From JBBDQZ01 sp040905705 (GTDB lineage Bacteria; Bacteroidota; Rhodothermia; Balneolales; Natronogracilivirgulaceae): a stretch of 64,000 nucleotides of DNA. A program made the translations under genes and the position numbers. This document shows positions 8,599-17,090 of this stretch, one piece after another. The stretch is taken from the NCBI GenBank assembly GCA_040905705.1, contig JBBDQZ010000050.1:1-64000 (forward strand), given 5' to 3'. A model generated the notes under the pieces. It saw only the letters and a list, made by a program, of their open reading frames with translations. It did not search any database and had not been told where the DNA came from. Each line of letters starts with the position of its first letter. Position 1 is the first letter of the stretch.

Positions 8599-11409
8599 AT
8601 GCAGGATACCATAGACATAAAAGAATGGAAGGGCCTAAATATTGAAGCGGAGGGTGAAGGAATTTCCCGTCCGCTGAGTCGAAATGTCAATTTGTTAGGG
8701 GCTTTACTGGGGCATGCCGTTCGTTCACTTGCCGGAGACGAGATGTTCGAACTGGTGGAATCGTTGCGGACACGCTGTAAATTGGCCTATGAAGAAGGAC
8801 AGGATAAACACGCTTTACGGTCCCAGGTTCAAAAGGAACTCAAAAAACTGATACCCAGTCAGATTGACTGGCTGTTGCGGGCTTTTACTTCCTTTTTTCA
8901 CTTGGTTAATCGTGCCGAACAGATCGAAATTACCCGAATAAACCGGGAGCGGGAACTCAATGCCCACAAGGAGCAACCGAGAGAGGAATCGGTCATGCAG
9001 GCAGTGCATTATCTGAAATCCAGTAATGTCTCTTACCCTGAATTTACGCAGATCCTAAAGGAACTGGATGTTCAGCCAACGTTAACGGCTCATCCCACCG
9101 AAGCCCGCCGGCGCAGTATCCTGCATATCCAACAGAATATTTCCAGCCTGGTGCTTCGGTTGAATAACGAATCACTGGTGCCGTCGGAAAAAGAGCAATT
9201 GCTGGCAGAATTGTTTTCCCGAATATGCATTCTGGTGTCGACTGATGATGTACGGCCATCCAGACTCAGTGTTTATGACGAGGTACGCAACGGCCTTTAT
9301 TTTTTAACCAATTCTATCTGGGATACGGTTCCCCGAATCTATGCCGACCTCGAGGATGCTTCGGACATGTACTATGGCAAGCGTCCTCAAATACCGGCAT
9401 TTTTGAAATATAGAAGCTGGATTGGCGGGGATCGGGACGGTAATCCCAAAGTGACAGCCGAAATGACCCGGGCAACCATTCGCCTTCATTATCAAGCGGC
9501 ATTTGAAAACTACGAACAGGCACTAAGTTCGTTGTGGTATGAACTCAGCATTTCATCCAGAAACATTGATGTTCCCAAATCGCTTGTTGACTCTATTCAT
9601 GAAGATAATGAGCACTTCGATACCGGCCTGAACATACGCGATTACTGGCATGAGCCTTACCGCCTGAAAGTCCATTTTATTCAGGAAAAGATGGCGCAGC
9701 AAAAACAGTCGTTGCTTGATATGGACAGAACGGATGCTGGACCGTACCCGATATCCGATTTTCAGGAGGATATTGAGCTATTGCTGATGGCGCTTCAGGA
9801 AGCTGGATTTAAACAGACGGCAAACCGGGGCTCATTGCGTCGATTGCACTACCAGATCAAAACGTTCGGGTATCATTTGGCTTCTCTGGACATCCGTCAG
9901 CACAGCGACATAAACGGCACGTGTGTATCCGAAATGCTTAAAAAAGCAGGCGTCGTATCCGACTATCTGAACATGGAAGAAAAAAAGAAGATGGCGTTAC
10001 TGCAAAAGGAACTTAAAAATCCAAGACCGCTTGTTCCCAAACATACAACACTAAGCGATACATCCGAAGAACTGCTGAGTACTTTTAAAGTGGTTGTCAA
10101 TACAGTAACGCGGAATCCCGATGCTATTGGAAGTTTTATAGTGAGTATGACTCATGAAGTAAGTGATATGCTGGAAGTACTGTTTATTGCAAAGGAAACC
10201 GGACTGTGGTCTTACCATAAGGACCAGGTGGATTCCAGGTTAGATGTGGTTCCGCTTTTTGAAACGGTCGAAGATCTCGGGGAAAGCCGCCAGGTGATGG
10301 CGGATTTGTTGCAGAACCCGTTGTACAAGCAGCATCTTGCTTCCCGAAACCAGTTTCAGGAGATTATGTTAGGGTATTCCGACAGTAACAAGGATGGCGG
10401 CTACTGGATGGCAAACTGGGCATTGCATAATGCACAGGAAGAGTTGTCACTGATCTGTAAAAAATACGGGGTCACCTGTCGATTGTTTCATGGTCGTGGC
10501 GGCACTATCGGCCGCGGTGGCGGGAGATCGAACCAGGCCATACAGGGCCTTCCCCAAGCGTGTCACAACGGAAAAATCAGATTTACAGAACAGGGGGAAG
10601 TGATTTCATTCCGTTATGCTTTGCCGACCATTGCCCGCCGGCATTTGGAGCAGATGGTGCATGCGATGATTCAGTCATCTGCAAGTACCAGCCGTGAGAA
10701 AACGCATCATTTCAACAGTGACAAGCAGGCTGTAGCCATGATGGATGAAATCTCCCGGCGCACCATGAAGGTGTACCAGAAGTTTACACGTACTGCCGAT
10801 GTCTGGCGCTGGTATGCGAATATTACTCCTATTGAATATATCAGTGCCCTGCCCATTGCTTCCAGGCCGGTATCCCGTAATACCGGAAGTGAGGTGGATT
10901 TCGATAGCTTGCGTGCTATTCCCTGGGTATTTGCATGGACTCAGACGAGATACAATCTTCCCGGGTGGTTCGGAATAGGATCCGCGATGGACTCCTATCT
11001 GAAGGAAAGGCCGGAAGATCTCGGATTGATGCAGCGGTTGTTTAAGCAATCCCGGTTTTTCCGCTCGGTCGTCGATAATGCCCAGCGGGAATTGGCCCGG
11101 GCACATCTTGATATAGCAGAGTGTTACTCAAAACAAGTCAAAAAAGGGTATCATGATAAAATTGTAACCGAATTTGAAATGGCCAAATCAGTATTACTTA
11201 AGATTTCAGGAGATGAGGAACTGATGTCAAATAATCCGGTGATCCAAAAGTCTATCTCCCTTCGAAATCCTTATACCGATGTGTTGAACTTGTTGCAGAT
11301 TGAGTTAATGTATCGCAACCGGGATAAAAAGCTCAAATCGGGGAAACTGCGTCACGCTCTTTTCTCCAGTATCAATGGAATAGCGGCCGCCATGCAAAGT
11401 ACAGGTTAG
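8599..11409 (+). CDS. ppc: Phosphoenolpyruvate carboxylase
   Basis: PEP carboxylase adds bicarbonate to phosphoenolpyruvate to make oxaloacetate, refilling the TCA cycle. The 936-residue length is normal. Catalytic signatures are in place: LTAHPTEARRR near residue 165 with the key His, GYSDSNKDGGYW near 595, the glycine-rich loop FHGRGGTIGRGGGRSN near 635, and RAIPWVFAWTQTRYNLPGWFG near 775. The C-terminus ends in STG with the usual terminal Gly. It is a single-promoter gene on the plus strand, followed after only 5 bases by a small membrane protein gene that may share its transcript. Confidence 0.97.
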   Translation: MQDTIDIKEWKGLNIEAEGEGISRPLSRNVNLLGALLGHAVRSLAGDEMFELVESLRTRCKLAYEEGQDKHALRSQVQKELKKLIPSQIDWLLRAFTSFFHLVNRAEQIEITRINRERELNAHKEQPREESVMQAVHYLKSSNVSYPEFTQILKELDVQPTLTAHPTEARRRSILHIQQNISSLVLRLNNESLVPSEKEQLLAELFSRICILVSTDDVRPSRLSVYDEVRNGLYFLTNSIWDTVPRIYADLEDASDMYYGKRPQIPAFLKYRSWIGGDRDGNPKVTAEMTRATIRLHYQAAFENYEQALSSLWYELSISSRNIDVPKSLVDSIHEDNEHFDTGLNIRDYWHEPYRLKVHFIQEKMAQQKQSLLDMDRTDAGPYPISDFQEDIELLLMALQEAGFKQTANRGSLRRLHYQIKTFGYHLASLDIRQHSDINGTCVSEMLKKAGVVSDYLNMEEKKKMALLQKELKNPRPLVPKHTTLSDTSEELLSTFKVVVNTVTRNPDAIGSFIVSMTHEVSDMLEVLFIAKETGLWSYHKDQVDSRLDVVPLFETVEDLGESRQVMADLLQNPLYKQHLASRNQFQEIMLGYSDSNKDGGYWMANWALHNAQEELSLICKKYGVTCRLFHGRGGTIGRGGGRSNQAIQGLPQACHNGKIRFTEQGEVISFRYALPTIARRHLEQMVHAMIQSSASTSREKTHHFNSDKQAVAMMDEISRRTMKVYQKFTRTADVWRWYANITPIEYISALPIASRPVSRNTGSEVDFDSLRAIPWVFAWTQTRYNLPGWFGIGSAMDSYLKERPEDLGLMQRLFKQSRFFRSVVDNAQRELARAHLDIAECYSKQVKKGYHDKIVTEFEMAKSVLLKISGDEELMSNNPVIQKSISLRNPYTDVLNLLQIELMYRNRDKKLKSGKLRHALFSSINGIAAAMQSTG

Positions 11410-11414
11410 CGCGT

Positions 11415-11828
11415 ATGTCACTCGATTTGGCTACACCGGCTCTTCTTTTTCCTGCAATTTCGTTATTGCTGCTTGCATATACCAACAGGTTTTTGACGAT
11501 AGCCACCCTGATCAGGAGTCTGCATAAAAAATACAAGGCGGACAGGGATCCACTTGTGATATCACAGATTAAGAATTTACGGCTGCGAACCCGACTTATT
11601 CGTGACATGCAGGTTTTGGGCGTGATCAGTCTGTTTCTTTCCGCTTTGTGCATGTTGCTTTTGTTTCAGGGGTATATGTCCGCTGCACAATATACATTTG
11701 GTGCCAGCCTGCTGTTACTTCTCGCTTCACTGGCACTTTCTATCTGGGAGATTCAGATCTCTATCCACGCGCTGAATATACAGTTGAGCGATATGGGAGG
11801 AAATGGTGAGAACGAAGAGGAAGAGTAA
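11415..11828 (+). CDS. DUF2721-like small membrane protein
   Basis: The 137-residue protein has three predicted membrane helices (about residues 8-27, 67-86 and 90-112). A basic cytoplasmic stretch with RSLHKKYKADRDP and NLRLRTRLIRDM lies between the first and second helices, and the tail is acidic. The pattern fits the DUF2721 family of unknown function, which often occurs as a stand-alone inner-membrane protein. It starts five bases after ppc ends, so co-transcription is likely. Nothing else indicates a specific role. Confidence 0.65.
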   Translation: MSLDLATPALLFPAISLLLLAYTNRFLTIATLIRSLHKKYKADRDPLVISQIKNLRLRTRLIRDMQVLGVISLFLSALCMLLLFQGYMSAAQYTFGASLLLLLASLALSIWEIQISIHALNIQLSDMGGNGENEEEE

Positions 11829-11874
11829 GATGAAATGGAAGGCTGGATGGATATGCAGGAATAGCCTAAAATGA

Positions 11875-11903
11875 AGCCCCAGGCATAATCAGTGCCAGGG
11901 GCT
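11875..11903 (+). terminator. Strong hairpin downstream of ppc/DUF2721
   Basis: AGCCCCAGGCA pairs with TGCCAGGGGCT: ten base pairs with one A/A mismatch and a 7-nt loop. It lies 47 bases after the DUF2721 stop. No clear U tract follows, so it may be an RNA 3'-end stabiliser or a non-canonical terminator. Confidence 0.55.
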
Positions 11904-12056
11904 GAAAACTTAGAGGTCAATGTAGTTTATTAGTGTCCTGTCCATGCAGTGCTTTTCGCTTGCTGCACTTGATTATATTACGTACAAGGAAGCAATATGT
12001 TGCAGGGTGGTAAAAAAAAATTCAGAGCCAGGCTGGGTTTGTATTTGGAAAGGAAA

Positions 12057-13217
12057 TTAATCCGGCAATATATCTTTCCAGATTCTTAAAAAATTACCGC
12101 CCATGATCAAAGCGATTTCGTCCTGTGTAAATCGTTCATCAAGCAGTTCAATAAATCGGCTGAATTGCTCGTATTTGGACATTCCTTCAATGCCATCGGG
12201 AGCCGGTCCTTCAGAAACGCCGGGGACATAGCCTGTTCTCGGGTGGCCTTCATCATGGCCAAGCCAGGCAAAACCCGTGTGTTCTATACCTACCAGATCT
12301 GCTATATACTCAATCATATCTACCAGCCTGTCATAGGGGGTAAGGCTGCTGGAATGATACCGGACACCTGCTATTCCGCCAGTTGATGCAATGGCTTTAA
12401 TCTCATCATCGGATAACTGCAGGGGGGTATCAATAAATTTTCGGGGATTTTGATGTGTAGAGACAATCGGTTTGGTGGATACTTCAGCCGCATGGTAAAT
12501 ACCGTTTGCACTCAAATGGGAAACTCCGACCATCATACCCAGTCTGTTCATCTCCTCGACTACTTCGACTCCGAATCTTGACAGTTTGTTGCCCGGATCA
12601 CCTTCCCGCCATCCATCACCCAGCTGGTTGCGGGAATGATGGGTTAACTGTAATCCCCGAACACCCAGCCGGAAGAAATTTCTCAGCAATGCCAGCCGGC
12701 GGTCCGGATGATATTCCGGTTGAGGGTCAATGGCAATGGATTGGCCTCCTTCAAAATCCAAAAAGAATTTTACATGATTCGGATCCGGTATCTCCGGAAG
12801 GTCTTTTTTTGATTTGATGATCGAAGCTCTGCCGTTTGTTTTTTCAATTTCCACATGCAGCATATCGGTCGTCCGCATCGATCCGGCCAACAGCTGTTCA
12901 CTCCCGCCTCTCTGATCAACGGAATCGCCTCCGGCCGGCATGATCACCACATTAACTCCTGCTTCCAGCAACCGGGGTAGAATATGGTCCCTTAAAGGGG
13001 AGTTGTGTTCGGAACGTCTGAGAGCTAAGCGGTCATTGAATTCCCAGATATCATAATGGCCCTGAACGATAATATAATCCAGAGGCCCTTTTCGTTGTTG
13101 CGCCCGGGATGTCCCCGTACCGCCCATCAGGCCGGACATTGACATTCCGGCGGCTACAAAACCTGTATTAGCTAAAAACCGTCTGCGATTCATACTCATT
13201 TTTTCACCAGTTTTCAT
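12057..13217 (-). CDS. Tat-exported M19 (renal) dipeptidase
   Basis: The product has 386 residues with a twin-arginine signal (NRRRFLANTG at about residues 9-18, then an Ala/Gly/Met-rich hydrophobic run), followed by a peptidase M19 fold. M19 enzymes are binuclear zinc dipeptidases. Visible family features are QGHYDIWEFNDRLAL (an equivalent of the HxD zinc motif), FFLDFEGGQSI with the bridging Glu, LTHHSRNQLGDGW, VGVSHLSANG and STHQNPR. The protein probably acts outside the cytoplasm on dipeptides. Other ATGs exist at residues 7 and 9. It stands alone with about 230 bp on either side. Confidence 0.85.
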   Translation of the reverse strand: MKTGEKMSMNRRRFLANTGFVAAGMSMSGLMGGTGTSRAQQRKGPLDYIIVQGHYDIWEFNDRLALRRSEHNSPLRDHILPRLLEAGVNVVIMPAGGDSVDQRGGSEQLLAGSMRTTDMLHVEIEKTNGRASIIKSKKDLPEIPDPNHVKFFLDFEGGQSIAIDPQPEYHPDRRLALLRNFFRLGVRGLQLTHHSRNQLGDGWREGDPGNKLSRFGVEVVEEMNRLGMMVGVSHLSANGIYHAAEVSTKPIVSTHQNPRKFIDTPLQLSDDEIKAIASTGGIAGVRYHSSSLTPYDRLVDMIEYIADLVGIEHTGFAWLGHDEGHPRTGYVPGVSEGPAPDGIEGMSKYEQFSRFIELLDERFTQDEIALIMGGNFLRIWKDILPD

Positions 13218-13448
13218 TTGTTAAATGTCATAAGGTGTCGCTATGGCATCTTAACCATTAATGCATGTATCAATAATGCTTACAATATCAATAATTCAGA
13301 TTTTTGTAAAACTGAATTTTAGCTTCTTTAATATATTCATGCTTTTAAAGACGTGCATGCTCCAAAAGATGCGGTAGTCCCGGTTGCATTGCAGCCGGAC
13401 AATTGTTTTAACGGAAGTATACCTGGCTTTATGCCTGAGGTATGAACC

Positions 13449-14135
13449 TTATTGACGGGCAATGAGCATACCCTCCAGACGCTGCGCCTGGTCCGCCACG
13501 TCGGAGTCTTCGTAATTGTTCAGAATCCGGTTAACAAGCTCTCGAGCTTTTATATAATTACCGGCTTCCATGGAAACCTGGGCCGCGTTGAATAGATTTT
13601 GCGGGGTTGTGGCTTCGTTTTCATCCCATTCGGCAGCTTTTATAAAAATTTCGGAAGCCTGTTCCAACTCCCCAAGATTTGAAAGCACCACGGCATGAAA
13701 CGTGATCGGGCCTACACCAAGAATCCCGGCGGGGGGGTCGAATCTTTCGATGTAATACAGGGCATCTTCATAATTGCCCAGTTCGGCTTCGGCAGCTGCA
13801 GCATAATAACGGGCCATATTACCGGCTTTCGTCCGGCCATAATCATTGATAATGTCGACCAAACCAAACCGAATGGAGTCGTCATCACCCCATAGAGCTA
13901 TTTCATATTCTCCGTTGTGGAAAGTCTGTTCTGCACGAACCAACAGCTCCTGCGCTTCCTGTTCCAATGCCCGGGTGTGAAAGTAGTAAGCCAAACCGCC
14001 GCCAACAAGCAACAGAAAAGCAATGGAAGCCCCAATGACCAGGCTCAGGTTACGTTTTAAAAAACTGGTAAACAGATAATAACTGGTAAGAAGAGGATCG
14101 GATTCAAGCTGTTCTTTGGAAAGTCGATTGGCCAT
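13449..14135 (-). CDS. TPR-containing inner-membrane protein (YfgM-like)
   Basis: This 228-residue protein has a cytoplasmic N-terminus, one membrane helix (about residues 34-52) and a C-terminal series of TPR-like helical repeats with ARYYAAAAEAELGNYEDALYY and LFNAAQVSMEAGNYIKARELV. The layout matches YfgM-type proteins, which attach to the Sec translocon and help periplasmic chaperones. That role is inferred from layout only. It follows lolD on the same strand after a 111-bp gap. A small inverted repeat (ATACCT/AGGTAT) close to the stop may act in 3'-end formation. Confidence 0.65.
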   Translation of the reverse strand: MANRLSKEQLESDPLLTSYYLFTSFLKRNLSLVIGASIAFLLLVGGGLAYYFHTRALEQEAQELLVRAEQTFHNGEYEIALWGDDDSIRFGLVDIINDYGRTKAGNMARYYAAAAEAELGNYEDALYYIERFDPPAGILGVGPITFHAVVLSNLGELEQASEIFIKAAEWDENEATTPQNLFNAAQVSMEAGNYIKARELVNRILNNYEDSDVADQAQRLEGMLIARQ

Positions 14136-14246
14136 AGATGTATTGAGAAACGGGTTGCTACAGATACTTTGTTATCTGTGAAATAATATGCTCAAGTGCA
14201 TGTAAAAAAGTGCCTAAATATATCACTGTTTTGTTACTTGACAAAA

Positions 14247-14948
14247 TCAAGCCTGTTCTGTTGCTTCCGAAGCAAGTATTCCGTTTTGTAGCCGGTACAC
14301 AGTCGGGCTTATATCTGCGATACGGGTATCGTGTGTAATGAGTACGATGGAGATTTTCTCTATATCTTTAAGGTCTGTAAGCAACATCAGAAGTTTTTCG
14401 GTGTTGCTCTCGTCCAGATTACCTGTCGGTTCATCAGCTAAAATAATTTCCGGTTCGTTCATAAGAGCCCGGGCTACGGCTACGCGCTGCTGTTCACCAC
14501 CTGAAAGTTCTGAAGGACGATGATCCATCCGCGCTTTCAATCCGGTTTCCTCCAGCAGGTTCGCGGCGCGGTTCCGAATCTCAGCCATGGGTTTTCCGGC
14601 AATCAATCCGGGCATAAAGACATTTTCAAGTGCCGTAAATTCGGGCAGCAGATGATGGAACTGAAAAACGAAACCGATATTACGATTTCGAAACGCGGCC
14701 AGGGCTTCATCGCTCATATCCGAGAGATTCGTGTTGCGAAAATGGACGGATCCATGATCAGGGCGGTCAAGACCGCCGAGTATATGAAGGAGCGTACTTT
14801 TTCCTGATCCGCTGGCACCCACAATGGTGGCGAGATCATTTTTACGGATTTCGATATCAACGCCTCGCAGGACGTGTACGGGTTCTGTTTTTCCGCTGTA
14901 GGATTTTTGAACTTTGCTTGCACGCAAGAGGATTTCGCCGGTATTCAC
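14247..14948 (-). CDS. lolD: Lipoprotein-release ABC transporter ATPase LolD
   Basis: The 233-residue ABC ATPase is of the LolD/MacB class. It has Walker A GASGSGKST near residue 43, a Q-loop in FVFQFHHLLPEF, the signature LSGGEQQRVAVARAL near 145, Walker B IILADEPTGNLD and the H-loop LITHD. FQFHHLLPEFTALENV is characteristic of LolD. LolD powers LolC/E-type permeases that release lipoproteins for transport to the outer membrane. The permease gene is not next door. The start overlaps the ymdB stop by four bases, so the two are translated from one message. Confidence 0.9.
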   Translation of the reverse strand: MNTGEILLRASKVQKSYSGKTEPVHVLRGVDIEIRKNDLATIVGASGSGKSTLLHILGGLDRPDHGSVHFRNTNLSDMSDEALAAFRNRNIGFVFQFHHLLPEFTALENVFMPGLIAGKPMAEIRNRAANLLEETGLKARMDHRPSELSGGEQQRVAVARALMNEPEIILADEPTGNLDESNTEKLLMLLTDLKDIEKISIVLITHDTRIADISPTVYRLQNGILASEATEQA

Positions 14949-15760
14949 GATTCTGAGTGGGTTTCGAAGGTGGGAAAAATAACGGATTCAATGCGAAGGC
15001 ATTTTCCGGTTTCCGGATCTATTTCGGTAATGAGGCCGCAAATCCGATTGTCCCCATTGGCTTGTTTGTATTTGTGTGGAGTCTGGATAAGAAAGCGCTT
15101 GATCGCCGTCTCTTTGTCCATACCGATAACCGAATAATAAGGCCCGGTCATACCGACATCTGTAATGTACCCAAGTCCCTCCGGCAGGATACGGGCATCG
15201 GATGTGGGAATATGTGTATGAGTACCGGCAACTATGGAAGCTTTACCATCTACATACCATCCGAAAGCCATTTTTTCAGCGGTGGCTTCGGCATGGAAGT
15301 CAATAAATATGATGTTTGTCTGTTTCCGGATTTTTTCCAGGACCCAATCGGAAGTACGGAATGGATCGTCGATCGGTTGCATGAATGTCCGCCCCTGAAG
15401 ATTAACTACTCCGATTTTATGCGAACTGCCCGGTATATCATACACCCCGAAACCGAAACCGTGGGCCCCTTTCGGATAGTTCAGCGGACGTAACAGATTT
15501 GGGTCCGTTTTCATATACGGATAAATTTTCCATTTGGCGAAACTGTGATTTCCGCCGGTAATGACATGAACACCCAGATTGTATAATGTTCGAATGATCT
15601 CTTCATTGATTCCCATGCCTTCATGAGAATTTTCCGCATTGGCAATGACAAATTGTGCTTCATGTTTGGAGATCAGCGAGGGAAGGAGTGTTTCCAGCAG
15701 GGACAGGCCTGGAGAACCGACGATATCGCCGATGAACAGAACTTTAATGGATTGTGACAT
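14945..15760 (-). CDS. ymdB: YmdB-type metallophosphoesterase (TIGR00282)
   Basis: The 271-residue protein is a calcineurin-like phosphoesterase of the YmdB group, which hydrolyses 2',3'-cAMP in characterised members. It shows FIGDIVGSPG at the N-terminus, NAENSHEGMGI, ITGGNHSFA, FIDFHAEATAEK and AGTHTHIPTSDARIL, which supply the metal ligands. Length agrees with the family. In many genomes ymdB lies beside rny, but no rny is seen here. A 6S RNA lies directly upstream and lolD follows with a four-base overlap. Confidence 0.92.
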   Translation of the reverse strand: MSQSIKVLFIGDIVGSPGLSLLETLLPSLISKHEAQFVIANAENSHEGMGINEEIIRTLYNLGVHVITGGNHSFAKWKIYPYMKTDPNLLRPLNYPKGAHGFGFGVYDIPGSSHKIGVVNLQGRTFMQPIDDPFRTSDWVLEKIRKQTNIIFIDFHAEATAEKMAFGWYVDGKASIVAGTHTHIPTSDARILPEGLGYITDVGMTGPYYSVIGMDKETAIKRFLIQTPHKYKQANGDNRICGLITEIDPETGKCLRIESVIFPTFETHSES

Positions 15761-15936
15761 GAAGACCGTACTTGAGTATAATACACGCAGTATGCGACCC
15801 TAATCCTCCCGTTAACGGCAGAGCCGGAGCGTACAGGTGTTTGAGACCGTCGAGCCATACCCGGGCTTATGGCACAAATCGTCCGGAACACCTTCCTGCA
15901 TGGTAAAAAGGTAAAAGAAAATAATGATTCAAGGGT

Positions 15937-16123
15937 AAAAAAAACGCTAATGAAGCAGGCACAAGACAAGCTACCGTCTAAGACAGTGCGGGCATCCACC
16001 CGAATCGGGTCTGCCTTCCACTATTCACCGAAGTGACCTGAGGCCTGGCATTGCCGGCCGGAGAAAAACACCCTGTTTTTTAAGTGTTGTGCTTGTTTAT
16101 GTTAATCCTGCCTCAAAAGCGTT
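15937..16123 (-). ncRNA. ssrS: 6S RNA
   Basis: This minus-strand segment of about 187 nt forms one long rod. AACGCU (16123-16118) pairs with AGCGUU (15948-15943), and GAGGCAGG (16114-16107) with CCUGCUUC (15959-15952). ACAAG-C-ACAA (16096-16087) pairs with UUGUCUUGU (15969-15961). A large internal bubble and an apical arm with UCAC-UUCG-GUGA and ACCCG-AUU-CGGGU hairpins follow. A run of eight U ends the element (15944-15937). Length, closing stem, central bubble and position right after zapA are those of 6S RNA, which binds housekeeping RNA polymerase in stationary phase. The primary sequence was not compared with a covariance model. Confidence 0.82.
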
Positions 16124-16169
16124 GAAACTCGCAATAACACTGCAAGGTAAACAACGATACATTTCCATA

Positions 16170-16481
16170 CTAAATATCGTCATTCCTTATTTCAATGTCA
16201 TCTAAAATCTCTCGCAACGAACCGTTAATCTCAGAAAAAATGGATTTGGGATCAGGGTTTCCGTCCGGTTTTGAACCATTGTTTTTCAGGAACAGTTCCT
16301 CGGCAATACTCAGGCACGCAAGAACCATGATAGTAGACTCGGACTGGTTGAGTAGTGCTTTCCGGAAATCATAGAAACGTTTGTCTACATAAGCGGCAAT
16401 TTGTGTCATCATTTCCTCATCTTCTTCATCGATTTTAAGAGGGTATTGTTTGCCGAGAATGGAGACTTTGATGGATTTCAT
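16170..16481 (-). CDS. zapA: Cell-division protein ZapA
   Basis: The 103-residue protein starts MKSIKVSILGKQYPLKI, the beta-hairpin typical of ZapA. It continues with DEEMMTQIAAYVDKRFYDF and a C-terminal coiled coil (about residues 55-100). ZapA binds FtsZ filaments and promotes bundling of the Z ring. It sits between a coiled-coil gene and a 6S RNA, an arrangement that recurs in Bacteroidota. The 6S RNA 5' end is only about 46 bases after its stop, so the RNA may be processed from the same transcript. Confidence 0.9.
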   Translation of the reverse strand: MKSIKVSILGKQYPLKIDEEDEEMMTQIAAYVDKRFYDFRKALLNQSESTIMVLACLSIAEELFLKNNGSKPDGNPDPKSIFSEINGSLREILDDIEIRNDDI

Positions 16482-16588
16482 CTGTTTGTAATTATCTGAT
16501 TTAGGGGGCCGGATAGAGTATTCAAGGTTTAATCATACGCCTGTGTGCCACAGATTCCTGGGATGGATGTTTGACAATGTGACGGATT

Positions 16589-17005
16589 TCAGAGTTTGTT
16601 TGTATTGGCAAGATGTTTGTCGATGCGCCCTATGAGTTCAGTAATTTTTTGACGGAGGGTGATTTTTTCATTGTCGCTGAGTTGATCAAACAAAGTAGAT
16701 GTAACAGATTTGCCGGGGATATCTGCTGGCTCTTCCGTTTCATGCGTAACCGGGGCCGGTTGTGTTTGCAGGGACTCCAGCTGTTGTACCTGCGACAGCA
16801 GCCGTTCAGCTTCTTTTTGGGAATTGGCAAGTTGAGTACGTACTTCCCGAAGCTCATGACTCAGTGTCAGATTCTCATTACGCAGCGTTTTATTATCCGC
16901 TTTCAGTTTCGAGACCGCCGACTGAAGCTTGTTCAGCAGGTTACGAAATTCCTTATAGTAATGTTGATCTTGATAGGTCACGGTCGAGCGCCGTTCGTTG
17001 AACAT
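16589..17005 (-). CDS. Coiled-coil protein upstream of zapA
   Basis: The product has 138 residues and is predicted to be mostly coiled coil from about residue 15 to 80 (FRNLLNKLQSAVSKLKAD and LSHELREVRTQLANSQKE). A short acidic/proline linker and a helical end (NEKITLRQKITELIGRIDKHL) follow. No enzymatic motif is present. A gene of this kind between pheT and zapA is a recurring arrangement in Bacteroidota. Given its partner, it may play a ZapB-like role in linking division proteins, but that is inference from context. Confidence 0.7.
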   Translation of the reverse strand: MFNERRSTVTYQDQHYYKEFRNLLNKLQSAVSKLKADNKTLRNENLTLSHELREVRTQLANSQKEAERLLSQVQQLESLQTQPAPVTHETEEPADIPGKSVTSTLFDQLSDNEKITLRQKITELIGRIDKHLANTNKL

Positions 17006-17090
17006 AAAATTGTCAATAGAACGTATGGTTGATGTTGTTGACTGTGCCGGTATTCAGCATCGGAGAAATACAACAGTTTGCCAGCAAAAA

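Noticed and set aside
15673..15999. 108-codon minus-strand frame overlapping the 6S RNA 3' end
   Set aside because: It spans the 6S terminator and the start of ymdB in another frame; the conserved RNA fold and ymdB explain the sequence.
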